Shown here piece by piece: positions 1 through 10,581 of a stretch of 64,000 nucleotides of DNA. The position numbers were made by a program, and so were the translations under genes. The notes beneath the pieces are model-generated. The model was not told where the DNA came from, made no database searches, and worked only from the letters and a program-made list of their open reading frames with translations. Positions within the stretch are counted from its first letter, which is position 1. Each line of letters starts with the position of its first letter. The DNA comes from Semisulcospira habei. Its lineage: Eukaryota; Mollusca; Gastropoda; Semisulcospiridae. The stretch is from the NCBI GenBank assembly GCA_036245525.1, contig BTPG01000003.1:213150536-213214535 (forward strand), written 5' to 3'.

Positions 1-1002
1 TATTCCGACCAAAGATTCATTGTACATCAGTGAACATATCATTATGCTAATTAATTATTTGTGGGCGGCCCTGCATGAACAAACTAGAATAACAGACAAG
101 ACCTCTTCCGATGAATACATGCACTTAGTATTTTGTCCGCTTACTGGCTAGCTGGAGAACAGTCGCGTCAATAAATGTAACATAATATTCTTCGTGTGCA
201 TTGCGCTGATTGGTAGCTTGGGCACATCCGGCTTACCGCGGCGCGCTGCGATTGGCTAGAATGCTTGGTCAATGCGGTGTTGTCCTGCGACAACAAGTAC
301 ATAATATGCTGACAATCCGATCAAATATACTCGTGCTTTGTTGAATACATTGTGTGTCTGTTGGCTCGACGATCCTGCAGTCGCGATCCGCTAATCTTGC
401 AGCAGTCACGCAAAGAGATAAATGTAGAGTCTATACACCTGCAAGAGGTATAGATCCTCATGAACCCATCTATACCTCTTTCTGGATTTTACATGTTTGT
501 TGTTCCTTCATTGACTGCTGAGAACTCTCAATTTTAAGGCCCAGGAAACAAACGGGAACAACGTAATCGACTCATTGTGAAAATTTAAACAGACCCTTTA
601 CGGTGCTCTTTGATATCACCTTCGTAGGAGAAAATTATGTTCAAACCCAACCAGCTCGCTCCTATACGTACCGTGTACCTACACCAGCAGTATTTTTTTT
701 TAAAGCATGCACATTATGAGAGCATTAGTTTCAATCGAAGTGCATTATCGCGTGATCGCCATAAGCAGCGGCCAAATTGAAACAATATCGGCCTACTTTT
801 AACCATAACGAGGGATTTGGTTTGTAAGCCTTGGTTCACCGGGACAATTAGTCACGTGACAGTAACGAATACTATTTAGCCGGTATAATTATGGTCTGGT
901 GTAATCATTTTAATACTGATTATTCATTATTACTTAATTAGTCGTATAGTGCATACAAGTTGTCAATCAACGCGAAACTCACAACACAACAGAAGGAATG
1001 TC
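1..1002. other. No gene recognised
   Basis: AT-rich, unique-looking DNA. I see no convincing coding sequence, RNA gene or mobile element apart from the short family A hairpin at 443-480. Confidence 0.5.
443..480. repeat. Family A hairpin (short copy)
   Basis: Inverted repeat with 13-bp arms: AAGAGGTATAGAT at 443-455 and its complement at 468-480 around a 12-nt loop. The arm matches the outer half of the many longer family A hairpins, so this copy lost most of its inner arm. Confidence 0.7.
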
Positions 1003-1214
1003 TGAGCCCATTCAGCCCCAACGTAGTACAGCAGGCGATGGGTCGACCATGATAAATCAAGGGTAGTGCCAGATCAGCTTGGCGCCTGATGGCGCCAAGC
1101 TGATCTGGCACTAGCCTTGATTTATCATGGTCGATGCATCTCCTGCAACTGGTCCAAAAGTCTTTAGGTGACACATCCCAAATTTAGAAAATGCGGCGGT
1201 GGGTTAAATAGGTT
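1003..1214. mobile_element. Family B palindromic MITE
   Basis: The inner palindrome has 44-bp arms at 1043-1086 and 1091-1134, beginning TCGACCATGATAAATCAAGG. Outer sequence from CCCATTCAGCCCC to GGGTTAAATAGGTTAA resembles the ends of intact family B copies, which end in TTAA. The left TTAA has decayed. Confidence 0.75.
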
Positions 1215-1249
1215 AACCCCACCACTGCCGGAACAGCTGAAGTCAGAGT

Positions 1250-1303
1250 GTATCCACCTGCATGATTGTATCCACCTGCATGATTGTATCCACCTGCATG
1301 ATT
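1250..1303. repeat. 18-bp tandem repeat, 3 units
   Basis: Three perfect copies of GTATCCACCTGCATGATT. Confidence 0.95.
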
Positions 1304-1569
1304 GGGTAGTAAAAGCGTCCGTCCACGTTATGCGGAATCTGCCGACATTGTCACAGTTCAACAGCTCATTTAAAGACTTTTCTTTTCTGTCGGGCATTCA
1401 GTTTACATTTAGCTCACCTTTAGCTAACTGTTGACTGACGTTTATTGTGATTATCGAGGGAAGTGGTTGTAAGATGATGGGAAGGGATGGGGTGGTTTAA
1501 AGTAGTGTATAATCGTGCGTGTGTCTGAGAGAGAGGGTGTGCTGTTGTGCATGCGCAGTGAGTCCAGTG

Positions 1570-1636
1570 TTTTCCTGGTGAACAGCGCTATACAAGAACT
1601 GTTTATTATTATTATTATTATTATTATTATCATCAA

Positions 1637-1671
<35 letters not shown>
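1570..1671 (+). repeat. LINE/SINE 3' tail with (TTA)n(CAT)n microsatellite
   Basis: AGCGCTATACAAGAACTG followed by (TTA)n and then (CAT)n resembles the 3' end of the L2-like element found elsewhere in the window (GCGCTATATAAATACC then (ATT)n). Probably a 5'-truncated retroposon tail, although only the tail is recognisable. Confidence 0.5.
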
Positions 1672-1672
<1 letters not shown>

Positions 1673-1788
1673 GTGCTTGTGCTGGGTGACCCTGGGAATG
1701 TTTAGCCCAAAAACGCAGCAACAGTAACATCGTCACCATCATTATCAACAACAACAATGGCCTGAACACAACGATTGGTACCCAAATA

Positions 1789-1866
1789 CAAGAGGCATAG
1801 ATCCACATGAGCCCCCCGTAGGCTGAGGGAGGTGGGGGGGGGGTCATGTGGATCTGCGCCTCTTAC
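1789..1866. repeat. Family A hairpin
   Basis: Arms CAAGAGGCATAGATCCACATGA (first 20 bases from 1789) and a diverged complement at 1843-1865, around a G/C-rich loop. The right flank CTGAGACCACTTTGTGTC recurs beside another family A copy (3774 on) and here runs directly into the 31-bp minisatellite. Confidence 0.85.
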
Positions 1867-1874
1867 TGAGACCA

Positions 1875-2377
1875 CTTTGTGTCCCTGTTGCTCGCCTAGA
1901 TCAGGCTTTGTGTCCCTGTTGCTCGCCTAGATCAGGCTTTGTGTCCCTGTTGCTCGCCTAGATCAAGCTTTGTGTCCCTGTTGCTCGCCTAGATCAGGCT
2001 TTGTGTCCCTGTTGCTCGCCTAGATCAGGCTTTGTGTCCCTGTTGCTCGCCTAGATCAGGCTTTGTGTCCCTGTTGCTTGCCTAGATCAGGCTGTGTCCC
2101 TGTTGCTCGCCTAGATCAGGCTTTGTGTCCCTGTTGCTCGCCTAGATCAGGCTTTGTGTCCCTGTTGCTTGCCTAGATCAGGCTTTGTGTCCCTGTTGCT
2201 CGCCTAGATCAGGCTTTGTGTCCCTGTTGCTCGCCTAGATCAGGCTTTGTGTCCCTGTTGCTCGCCTAGATCAGGCTTTGTGTCCCTGTTGCTCGCCTAG
2301 ATCAGGCTTTGTGTCCCTGTTGCTCGCCTAGATCAGGCTTTGTGTCCCTGTTGCTCGCCTAGATCAGGCTTTGTGTC
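1875..2377. repeat. 31-bp minisatellite, 16 units plus a partial
   Basis: Direct repeat of a 31-bp unit (starts CTTTGTGTCCCTG, ends GCCTAGATCAGG), 16 units with few substitutions and one 2-bp deletion, and no spacers. The first unit begins inside the flank of the family A hairpin, so the array seems to have been amplified from it. Confidence 0.95.
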
Positions 2378-2413
2378 GATGAAAATCAAAGAGTTGAGAA
2401 ACGTAATGTGCAC

Positions 2414-2530
2414 CTAGCCGCAGCCAGGTACGGGTTGTGACAAACAAAACCCTTCACAACTCGCCTGGTACAACTAGCCGCAGCCAGGTACGGGTTGTGA
2501 CAAGCAAACCCCTTCAGAACTCACCTGGAG
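2414..2530. repeat. 60-bp direct duplication
   Basis: Two near-identical 60-bp units, each starting CTAGCCGCAGCCAGGTACGG, at 2414-2473 and 2474-2530. Confidence 0.9.
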
Positions 2531-2594
2531 CTCTCGAACAAAGATCTGCGATCTTAATGGCTGTTTTTCCTCAATCCATTACTACAGCGAATCG

Positions 2595-2626
2595 AGAGAC
2601 ATAGATCTTCATGGGCCCTTGCAGGC
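2595..2626. repeat. Family A, single arm
   Basis: GAGACATAGATCTTCATGGGCC resembles one family A arm (first 20 bases), but no complementary arm follows. A half element. Confidence 0.5.
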
Positions 2627-2790
2627 CGCGTGTGTTCATTCACGAGAATCTATCCCAAAATACCAATTATTTCTGTTTCAGGACCTAAAATACTGAACCC
2701 TGACGATTTAAAATTCTGCTCAAATAATATGTGTATTAATTTCTTTTGTGAAAACTACATAAAATTCAAGTCAAAACTTTCGACGATGAA

Positions 2791-2856
2791 TGTTCAAGGG
2801 TGGTGCCAGAATAGCTTGGCGCCTACAGGCGCCAAACTATTCTGACACCACCCTTG
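2791..2856. mobile_element. Family B core palindrome
   Basis: Inverted repeat TTCAAGGGTGGTGCCAGAAT... closing with a diverged complement. It matches the centre of family B; outer ends with TTAA are not recognisable. Confidence 0.75.
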
Positions 2857-3191
2857 CGCCTTCATGCTCGCTTTTCCCCTGTTGCAGAATGCCAGAACTA
2901 ATTGTAGTCAAACGATGTCAGATTTTATTCTCTTCAACAGAGGAGATTTGAAAGGTTCACGCTGATTTTGGCTACCTCACTGCCCGGCCCACACAAACTG
3001 CGTGGCCCCAGGGGGTACGGGATCAGAGGACGCCAAAGACTTTTCTTTTCTTTCGCAAAAAGGGGGAAAATAGTCGGGTGGGCGACTCGAAGTAGCCGGG
3101 TAGATGTCTACCCTGAAATTTGCCACTGGCCGGTGTGTTTACTCTACGCTGCTCGGGCTAAGCCATGCGCGATTTTTAATCTTCTTGTAGA

Positions 3192-3276
3192 AGACGTGGG
3201 GGAGGAGGGAGGGAGGGAGGTGGGGATGGGGGTGGGGAAGGTCGGGGAGGGGGGAGGGAGGGGGGGGGAAGGAAGC
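3192..3276. repeat. G-rich low-complexity tract
   Basis: Runs of 3 to 9 G separated by A or T on the plus strand. It could form G-quadruplexes. No gene here. Confidence 0.7.
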
Positions 3277-3417
3277 TTAGTCGTTTAACATTCGAGGCCA
3301 AATGATGGCTGCATTTTTAGAATACTTTCAAAAGCACGTTGTTCACATTGTAACGCTCTACGCTGTCAAAGTCAAAGACAGCATGATAACACGCGAAATT
3401 TGTCTAATGTAACAATT

Positions 3418-3480
3418 GAAGGTAGTGCTAATTAGCTTGGCGCTTAAAGGTCACCACCATGCCTGTCAGGCACCACCAAG
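3418..3480. repeat. Degenerate family B remnant
   Basis: GGTAGTGCTAATTAGCTTGG followed by a poorly conserved inverted complement. Recognisable only by comparison with intact family B copies. Confidence 0.4.
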
Positions 3481-3714
3481 CTTGAACTATCGCAGTCGAT
3501 CGGTCCCCCGCGCTTTGCATGGGAAGTGACTGAAGTGCGGGCTTGTCAGAGGGAATTAGTCAATGGACTCCAGTCACCAACACATGCCGGCTGATACTTC
3601 AGATACGACTAAAGATTTCTCGATTTCCGTGTGCAGTACCTGGCGTGGTGTACTGTGGTTCTTTAACCCCTTCTTCGCTGTCGAGAATGAAGTGAACGAG
3701 AACCTACTGCGTAA

Positions 3715-3773
3715 TGCATAGATCCTCATGAGCCCTCGAGATTGCGGGGGCTCATAAGGATCTATGCCTCTTG
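3715..3773. repeat. Family A hairpin
   Basis: GCATAGATCCTCATGAGCCC with a near-perfect complementary arm ending CTATGCCTCTTGC. The flank CTGAGACCAATTTGTGTC continues as beside the copy at 1789. Confidence 0.85.
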
Positions 3774-3970
3774 CTGAGACCAATTTGTGTCTATGCCGTT
3801 CGAGAGTTGTAAGCTTTTAATGAACGCAGATTTTAGAACAAAACTTAAATGCGTCAGTTCAGTGGACGGGAAGGGAGTAAACGTGTATTTGGAGATGTAT
3901 CAACAAGCATTTATTTATTTTTCTTTGTATCGTACTATCATAAGAAAGTTTAAACCACACAACAAGCAGC

Positions 3971-4033
3971 CCATTGCGCAAAAGACCATCGGGCCGACGT
4001 AGGCCGCCGTTGGCCCGATGTTTGCGCGTTGGG
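3971..4033. repeat. Family C GC-rich hairpin
   Basis: CCATTGCGCAAAAGACCATC... with complement ending TTGCGCGTTGGG. Shares the GGGCCGACGT..GGCCGCCGTTGGCCC core with the other C copies. Confidence 0.75.
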
Positions 4034-4536
4034 AGATAGTTTGCGACACCACAAGTTTTTTTTCTTTCTTTTCATGCACTGGTAGTTTCGAGATTGGTGA
4101 CTGGTCAGTTTAAAGAAAACAACTAATAGTGGCAATATACAAACTGTCAACTACGTGTCGGGGGAAAAAAAATCCCTCAACAGAAAATAGTGACACTTTT
4201 ATTGCACAGCGTTACCTGTGTGTTATTACGGCGACTAAAACGGCATCAAAATGGTGGAAAGAAATTCAACAGACAATGCATTTTCATTTCACAGCGTGCC
4301 TAACCGTCAGAGTGTTGTTGTCAGGACTGAAGTAATGAAAAGAATGTTTTCGGTATCAATGGAAAATACATTTTATATTTCACCGTAAACTAGTAACTGT
4401 CTCAGTGTTGTCACCAAAAAATAACGATTTCAATTTTTTTTAAATTCTTGGTATCAATTAAAGTACTCTGATATTCACTACTACTACCTGCTGTCGGCAC
4501 AGTCTGGCACTATGCACGCAACTTTCAAATGCAGTT

Positions 4537-4728
4537 TATCTCATTGCGCCCGGGGTACGAAATACCCACATTTTGGAGTTGTCGTCTGAGGACTGCATTA
4601 CAATTCAGGAGACAGATCGACCATGATAGTTCAAGGGTGGTGGCAAAATAGCTATTCTGCCACCACGCTTGAGCTATCATGGTCGAGATATATCTTGCTA
4701 TGGTGTGTCGCGGGCAAAACGAGTTAAA
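4537..4728. mobile_element. Family B palindromic MITE
   Basis: Ends CTCATTGCGCCC and GGGCAAAACGAGTTAA form diverged terminal inverted repeats. The inner palindrome has arms starting CGACCATGATAGTTCAAGGG. The left TTAA is mutated to TTAT. Confidence 0.8.
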
Positions 4729-4990
4729 CTAGAAAAAAAACTAAAGCTGAAATATAGACAACGCTTTATTGTTATGAAGGTTTTAGGACGTCGGCCATAA
4801 AAAAACAACAACACCTGAAATACAGAAAACAGGAGAGTGAGCTAGTCTCGAAAACTGACGGGTGTCGTTTAGTATGAGGACCCGGTCATGCAGAGCTACT
4901 GGTCAAGCGTACAGAGTGGCCGGAGCGTGCTGAATCAGTACTGACCTGAAGTCATGAATGGTCAGTATTCCATCTATCAGGCCATTTCTG

Positions 4991-5046
4991 CAACAGGCAT
5001 AGATTTTGATGAGCACCTGCGGCTCATGAAAACCTATGCCTCTTGC
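4991..5046. repeat. Family A hairpin
   Basis: CAACAGGCATAGATTTTGATGAGC with a complementary arm ending AACCTATGCCTCTTGC (first 20 bases of the left arm shown in part). Arms have several mismatches. Confidence 0.75.
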
Positions 5047-5321
5047 GTTTGGGGTCAGGAGCCATTCTTTTTGTGACATACTCATGAAAATCTAAGTGCC
5101 CTGCTGTTTGGAATTGGAATCATGGCACTCGCACATGTCTAAACCTCACACAGAGTACGCCTGAGAGGTTTAACCTGTGACTGTGAGATTTTTGTCTGTG
5201 GAGTTTGCGTCTATGGTGGTCGGTCATAGCGTGGTCTTCTCCATTGTTGCGGTCAAAATCTGAAGACAATGCAGAACCTGACCGGCCAAACTCCACATTT
5301 TCCTCCAACTGGCGTGAGCGG

Positions 5322-5446
5322 TTAACCCGTTTAGTTCCACTGCCGCATTTCCCAAATTTGGTGGCGCCAAGCTAATCTGACACAACCCTTGAATTATCAT
5401 GGTCGATCCATCTAGTGCTGAAGCTCGTCGGGGCTAAATGGGTTAA
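5322..5446. mobile_element. Family B MITE with half the palindrome deleted
   Basis: Begins TTAACCCGTTTAG and ends GCTAAATGGGTTAA, so both TTAA ends are intact, but only the right arm of the inner palindrome (from GGCGCCAAGCTAATCTG) remains. Confidence 0.8.
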
Positions 5447-5466
5447 ACATTTGCAAGTATTAAGTA

Positions 5467-5542
5467 GCAAGAGACTTAGATCCCAATGAACACCTGTAAC
5501 ACCTGTCGCTGCAGGTGCTCATGAAAATGTATGTCTCTTGCA
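5467..5542. repeat. Family A hairpin (diverged)
   Basis: GCAAGAGACTTAGATCCCAATG and an inverted, mismatched complement ending TGTATGTCTCTTGC, around a CACCTGTAACACCTG loop. Confidence 0.7.
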
Positions 5543-5805
5543 GGTGGATTAGGCTAGCTAAAGACAATGAACCTTTTTTTTGTCTGTCTCACTTGAAGAT
5601 CTACACACACAGAGAAAAAAATGTTCAGAATGCAGAGAATGCCTTCTCTGAGAAACAACGATGAAACAGCTTATTATTTCAGACGAAAGATGTGTCTAAA
5701 ATTTCCTACACACTACCGTCATGGACGAGTCGGCGCCCGCTTGATGCTAAACTGTTAAGAATGTAATGCCGTGTTGAAGAATTGGTCAAACAGTGACTGG
5801 TAATC

Positions 5806-5817
5806 TTGAATAGATTA
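5806..5817. repeat. Target-site duplication of LINE copy 1 (left)
   Basis: TTGAATAGATTA, repeated exactly at 9122-9133 immediately beyond the other end of the element. Confidence 0.9.
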
Positions 5818-8800
5818 CTTACTTACTTACTTACGCCTGTCACCCCTACCCGGGTATAGGCCGTCGACGAGAGACCTCCAGCAACTCCTGTCCTGTGCTT
5901 CTCCTTCGATTCTACTCCAGGTGGTTCCCAGTCTCTTGATGTCTGCTTGGAGGTCTCGACGCCAGGAGTTTCTCGGCCTACCTCTTTTCCTCTTTCCCTG
6001 GGGGTTCCATGACAATGCCTGCCTAGTGGTACTGGAAGCTGGCTTTCTCAGACTGTGACCGATCCATCCCCATCTTCTTCGCCCAATTTCATTCTCTGCC
6101 GTTATCTGCTCTGTTCTCTCCCAAAGTCTGACGTTGCTGATCTTCTCTGGCCAGTGGATTTTCAAAATTCTTCTAAGGCAACTGTTCACGAAGGTCTGTA
6201 CTCTGTTGACTGTGGTTTTTGTCAATCTCCAAGTCTCTGCTCCATATAGGAGAACTGCTTTTACATTGGAGTTGAAAATCCGGACTTTGGTGTGTTGTGA
6301 CAGCTCTCTGGAACTCCACACTTTTTTCAACTGGAGAAAGGCTGCTCTGGCTTTACCGATTCGTGCTCTGACATCTGCATCAGTGCCGCCTTTTTTGTCT
6401 ATGATGCTCCCGATATAGGTGAAGGACTCCACCTCCTCCAAAGGGGTGCCAGCAAGCAAGACTGGTTCTTCCCTGGTTGCGTTCAGCCTCATTGTCTTTG
6501 TTTTCTGTTTGTGAATGGTGAGGCCCACTTGGGACGAGATGTCAGCAAGCCTCGTGGTCTTGTCCTGCATTTGTTGATGAGTGTGGGACAGTAATGCCAA
6601 GTCGTCTGCAAAATCGAGGTCGTCAAGCTGTGTCCACAGTGTCCACTGTATTCCACTTCGTCTGTGCTCTGTGGTCATCTTCATGACCCAGTTTATGGCC
6701 AGTAGGAAGAGGAACGGAGACAGCAGACACCCCTGCCTGACACCAGTTCTGACCTGGAGCTCCCTGGTGAACTGCCCTTCGTGGATCACGCGACATGTCA
6801 TGCCATCGTAGCTGCTCTTGATCAGGCGGACGAGCTTTGTGGGTACACCGTAGTGTCGTAGGAGTTTCCACAGAGTCTCTCGGTCCACACTGTCAAATGC
6901 TTTCTCATAATCCACAAAGTTGACGTACAGCGGGGAGCTCCACTCCAGAGACTGTTCCACGATGATGCGGAGAGTGGCGATCTGGTCTGTACATGATCGG
7001 TTCTTCCTGAATCCTGCTTGCTGGTCTCTCAGCTGGGGGTCAACGGAGCTCTTCATTCTCTCCAGGATGATCCTGTTCAAGACTTTTCCTGGTACTGACA
7101 GCAAGGTGATTCCTCTATAGTTGGAACACTTGCTGAGGTCGCCTTTCTTGGGCAGCTTGATTAGGTACCCCTCCTTCCAGTCAGCCGGCATCACCTCCTC
7201 TTCCCAGATCTTTCCAAACAGTGGGTACAGCATCTCCACTGTTGTCTCTAGGTCTGCTTTCAGAGACTCCGCTGGGATGCCATCTGGGCCTGCTGCTTTG
7301 CCGTTCTTCAAAAATGCCACTGCTCTTCTGATGTCTTCCTGGCTGGGTCTGTCACAGCTGATGGGTAGGTCGGTCTCTGCCGGCTGGATGTCTGGGGGGT
7401 CGGGTGGGCTAGGTCTGTTCAGTAACTCTTCAAAATACTCGGCCCATCTGTCGAGTTGGTCTGCTCTGTCTGCAATAGGCTTGCCTTCTTTGTCTTTTGC
7501 TGGTCTTTCTGTATGGCCATACTTGCCTGACAATCTTCTGGTAATGTCGTAGAGCTGTTTCATGTTGCCGCTGCCTGCTGCCTTTTCTGCCTCTGCTGCC
7601 AGGCTGTCTGTGTAGGCCCTCTTGTCTGCCCTGATACTCCTCTTCACCTCGCGGTTGGCTTCTGAGTATTCCCCCTGTGCCCTTACTTTGGCTGCTCTCG
7701 TGCGACTGTTGTTGACAACTGCTTTCTTCTGCTTCCTCACTTCTATCTTCTTTAAGGTCTGTGCCGACAGCCAATCCTTGTGATGGTGTTTCCTGAACCC
7801 TACAGTGTCTTTGCAGGTTGAGTTCAGCGCCTCTCTAACTGCCTTCCACTGCTGCTGTGTGGTGACCGCCTCCTCTTCATTTACTAGCTCCTGTAGCGCT
7901 TGAAACCGGTTGGACAGCACCAGTTTGAACTCTTCTCTAACTCCAGTTTCTCTCAGGAGGCCTACATTATAGCGCTGTCTTCTTGTTGTCTCTGTGCGGC
8001 TTTTCTTTAGCTTGAGCTTCATTCTTAAGGTAAGCAGATGGTGGTCGGAGGCGACATCTGCTCCCCTTCTCACTCGAACATCTTGAAGGGATCTTCTAAA
8101 TTTCTTGCTAATGCAGATATGGTCTATTTGGTTCTCTGTTGTATGGTCAGGTGAGACCCAAGTTGCTTTGTGTATCCTTCTGTGTGGGAAGATGCTGCCT
8201 CCAATGACAAGTCGGTTTAGAGCACAAAATTCTACAAACCTCTCCCCATTCTCACTCATCTCCGAGCCTAGTCCCTGTCTCCCCATCACCTCTTCGTATC
8301 CGGTGTTGTCCTCCCTTATTTTGGCATTAAAATCGCCCATGACGATGGTGATGTCTCGCTCCGCACATTTGTCCAAGGCACTCTGGAGTCGGTCGTAGAA
8401 CTCTTGTTTCTCTTCCTCGTCACTGTCATTAGTGGGCGCATAACACTGGATGACGTTCAGCTTGAGCTTTTTCTTGGTTCTAAAGGCTGCTGTGATGATT
8501 CTTGGCCCAAGAGGTTCCCAGCCCATCAGCGCTCTCTGTGCCACTGGTGACAGCATGAATGCTACACCTTCTGTATGGGGGGCATTCTCCTCTTCATGAC
8601 CTGAATACAGAATCATCTCCCCACTTAACAGCCTTTTCTGGCCAGACTGCGTCCATCTGGCTTCACTGATACCTAGCAGGGAAAGGTTGTACTTTTGCAT
8701 TTCCGCTGCTATCTGGGCGGCCTTGCCGCTCTGGTACATGGTCTTGACGTTCCATGTGCCCATGGTTGTATCCCTGGATAGAGAGAGGCGGCTCGGTCCT

Positions 8801-9121
8801 GTGGCTTCCGAAGACTTCCGGCTTTCACCACAGGACGTCATAAGTCTTCTGGTAGAAGAACCTTCCTCCTCCAGGAAAGGAATTACTGTTAGTCTTTTCG
8901 TCGGCGTTTTTGTAGCTATTTCCTTTTTTGCAGGGTGGGGAAGCTACCCCCCACGCCCAACCCCCTTACTAGGAGGACCAGGGGTTTTCTGTCGGGGTCA
9001 CCTTCCCTTAGACCATGTTGGTTCACGGCACCTTATTTCATTCGGTGCACCCCTCTCACGAGGGACCCCCTATCCACCACCCAGGGGACGCGCCTCAACG
9101 CCATATGGTCCCAGCGCGAGG
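5818..9121 (-). mobile_element. RTE-like non-LTR retrotransposon, full-length copy 1
   Basis: A 3.3-kb LINE read on the minus strand: 5' leader at about 9121-8842, one long ORF (8841-5827), then a very short 3' end closing in a (GTAA)n tail (5818-5835). It is bracketed by a 12-bp direct repeat TTGAATAGATTA at 5806-5817 and 9122-9133, the target-site duplication, so the copy is complete and not 5'-truncated. A single APE-RT ORF and a tetranucleotide rather than poly(A) tail suit the RTE clade. The clade call is from memory of motifs, not a tree. Confidence 0.93.
5827..8841 (-). CDS. Endonuclease-reverse transcriptase of RTE-like LINE, intact (1004 aa)
   Basis: The protein nicks target DNA and copies the element RNA onto the nick (target-primed reverse transcription). 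Residues about 27-270 form an APE-type endonuclease: GTWNVKTM (N31), ISEARW (E60), GDFNAK (D170, N172), QIDHI (D240) and SDHH (D266, H267). Residues about 500-800 form the reverse transcriptase: GKAAGPDGIP (514-523), DYEKAFDSVD (644-653), VRQGCLLSP (701-709) and the catalytic FADD (744-747). The C-terminus carries the RRRWGWIGH and KRKRGRPRNSWRRD stretches often seen in this lineage. The first Met is used as start; Met27, directly before the endonuclease, is an alternative. No stop or frameshift is present. Compared with the copy at 34140-37145 it has a 3-residue insertion just before the FADD region (WTLWTQLDD). It may still be active. Confidence 0.93.
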   Translation of the reverse strand: MTSCGESRKSSEATGPSRLSLSRDTTMGTWNVKTMYQSGKAAQIAAEMQKYNLSLLGISEARWTQSGQKRLLSGEMILYSGHEEENAPHTEGVAFMLSPVAQRALMGWEPLGPRIITAAFRTKKKLKLNVIQCYAPTNDSDEEEKQEFYDRLQSALDKCAERDITIVMGDFNAKIREDNTGYEEVMGRQGLGSEMSENGERFVEFCALNRLVIGGSIFPHRRIHKATWVSPDHTTENQIDHICISKKFRRSLQDVRVRRGADVASDHHLLTLRMKLKLKKSRTETTRRQRYNVGLLRETGVREEFKLVLSNRFQALQELVNEEEAVTTQQQWKAVREALNSTCKDTVGFRKHHHKDWLSAQTLKKIEVRKQKKAVVNNSRTRAAKVRAQGEYSEANREVKRSIRADKRAYTDSLAAEAEKAAGSGNMKQLYDITRRLSGKYGHTERPAKDKEGKPIADRADQLDRWAEYFEELLNRPSPPDPPDIQPAETDLPISCDRPSQEDIRRAVAFLKNGKAAGPDGIPAESLKADLETTVEMLYPLFGKIWEEEVMPADWKEGYLIKLPKKGDLSKCSNYRGITLLSVPGKVLNRIILERMKSSVDPQLRDQQAGFRKNRSCTDQIATLRIIVEQSLEWSSPLYVNFVDYEKAFDSVDRETLWKLLRHYGVPTKLVRLIKSSYDGMTCRVIHEGQFTRELQVRTGVRQGCLLSPFLFLLAINWVMKMTTEHRRSGIQWTLWTQLDDLDFADDLALLSHTHQQMQDKTTRLADISSQVGLTIHKQKTKTMRLNATREEPVLLAGTPLEEVESFTYIGSIIDKKGGTDADVRARIGKARAAFLQLKKVWSSRELSQHTKVRIFNSNVKAVLLYGAETWRLTKTTVNRVQTFVNSCLRRILKIHWPEKISNVRLWERTEQITAENEIGRRRWGWIGHSLRKPASSTTRQALSWNPQGKRKRGRPRNSWRRDLQADIKRLGTTWSRIEGEAQDRSCWRSLVDGLYPGRGDRRK

Positions 9122-9133
9122 TTGAATAGATTA
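9122..9133. repeat. Target-site duplication of LINE copy 1 (right)
   Basis: TTGAATAGATTA, identical to 5806-5817. Confidence 0.9.
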
Positions 9134-9900
9134 GCATGCTAATATTTACGGTAACCAACGATTAGCATGAACACACACAAAAGGTTACCGTGACCCGAAG
9201 AACTCACTGCAACCGGATGGACCGATGTACATGTATCAATTTAGTCAGCATTATAGGGTTCGATAAGGTGACGTCAATGATCACGCCAGTCGTGGCGGCC
9301 ATCTTGTGAGGGTACGGGACTAAGCGCTCATAGGGAAATAGCTGTTTTTGTAATGTCAGGAAAGTCCTGACGTACTATAAGCAATAACAGCAAGTCTTGC
9401 CATCACTGTAGGAAACCGCTAACCAGAATCTGTGTTTTTCTTTGTTTTTGTTTGTTTCCAAAGAGGAAAAAAAAATGAAGAAAAACGTGTTGAAACACTA
9501 TTTCGCTACTATTTGATGCATATGGTATCCTCTTAAGATGGCGGCTGACGAGCCGACGCTGCTAGGCAACGCGGGGAACTTCCCGAGCCCTATTGACAAA
9601 GACCTTGTTCCTGAGATATCGTGCTGCGTTCCAGGTTTCTATAGCTTTATGATGGGCGGCTTTGCCGCTGTAAAATGCAATATGCAAGCCCTAATCTGCT
9701 GATTGTGATATTAAACGAGTCGGACACTACTTGCATGATCCAAGATTTTCTTTGGAGAGCGCATGCCGCTTGTTCTCAAAACGTTCGTGATGTTTGGGAG
9801 CGTGCTAAAGTTTACTTCCACTGCCAGTTTAATATTCATCACAGGTTCATAGTTTTTATAGCGGACTACTGCCCAGCGGACTACTGCCCAGTCTCCTTCT
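9134..9900. other. No established gene; one possible first exon
   Basis: Mostly unique DNA. A 54-codon ORF at 9538-9702 starts ATGGCGGCTGACGAGCC in a locally GC-rich context and could be a first exon, but there is no homology I recognise and no strong donor site, so I do not call it. Confidence 0.3.
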
Positions 9901-10102
9901 TTAACCCATTTAACCCCAAGGGCCCCTTTCCTAAATTTTTTGAAGGTGCAGCCTAACAAATATGTACATTGTAAGCAGGAGATGGATCGACCATGATAAT
10001 TCAAGGGTAGTGCCGTCAGGCGCCATGCTAATCTGGCACTACCCATGAATTATCATGGTCTATCCATCTCCTGCTGTGGGGCGTCAGGGCTAAAGGGGTT
10101 AA
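9901..10102. mobile_element. Family B MITE, intact TTAA ends
   Basis: 202 bp from TTAACCCATTTAACCCC to GCTAAAGGGGTTAA. TTAA lies at both outer ends, as expected of piggyBac-type target duplication. Terminal inverted repeats are CCCATTTAACCCC / GGCTAAAGGGG. The inner palindrome CGACCATGATAATTCAAGGG has one arm shortened by a deletion after GTAGTGCC. Confidence 0.85.
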
Positions 10103-10495
10103 CCTGTCTACCTTATCACCTCCATCCCTCGTCCAGAACCCCCCCCCCTCCCCCCCCCCCACACACACATCTTCTCTCGCACACACGAATAATACTATCG
10201 GCTACGAGTGCGAAAGTGTTGAGAGCGCATACAGGTAATGAGCCGTAGTACAGATGTCCAGTTGACTGGACACACACCAGGCGGGTCGTTTGGGGGCGGG
10301 GTGATGGGGAGGAGAGGTGGAGGTCCCACATTACAGACCCACCCCGGGTGCCCAACAACTGTTACCGTGTCAACGATCCGCGTCACAGTAAGTGGAGTGT
10401 GACCGGTCTACAACTGACTGTTGTGATCTCAACTTAGCAAAATCCCGATGACTGAGTAGCCAGTAGGTCGTGAAAATGGAACCGATCAGTGTTAA

Positions 10496-10560
10496 CAAGA
10501 GGCATAGATTCTCATGAGCCCCTGCAGTTGCAGCGGGCTCATGAGAATCTATGCCTCTTG
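10496..10560. repeat. Family A hairpin, near perfect
   Basis: CAAGAGGCATAGATTCTCAT... paired with ...ATGAGAATCTATGCCTCTTG, arms of about 27 bp plus a CCTGCAGTTGCAGCG centre. A model copy of the family. Confidence 0.92.
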
Positions 10561-10581
10561 CAGATGGAAGGATTTGGCTGA

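Noticed and set aside
1875..2377. Regular direct repeats resembling a CRISPR array
   Set aside because: Units are contiguous 31-bp repeats with no variable spacers, in a eukaryotic context with introns and LINEs. It is a minisatellite.
7121..7552. Plus-strand open frame of 143 codons inside the LINE (also 35425-35856)
   Set aside because: It is antisense to the reverse transcriptase and present in both copies only because the sense ORF is conserved.
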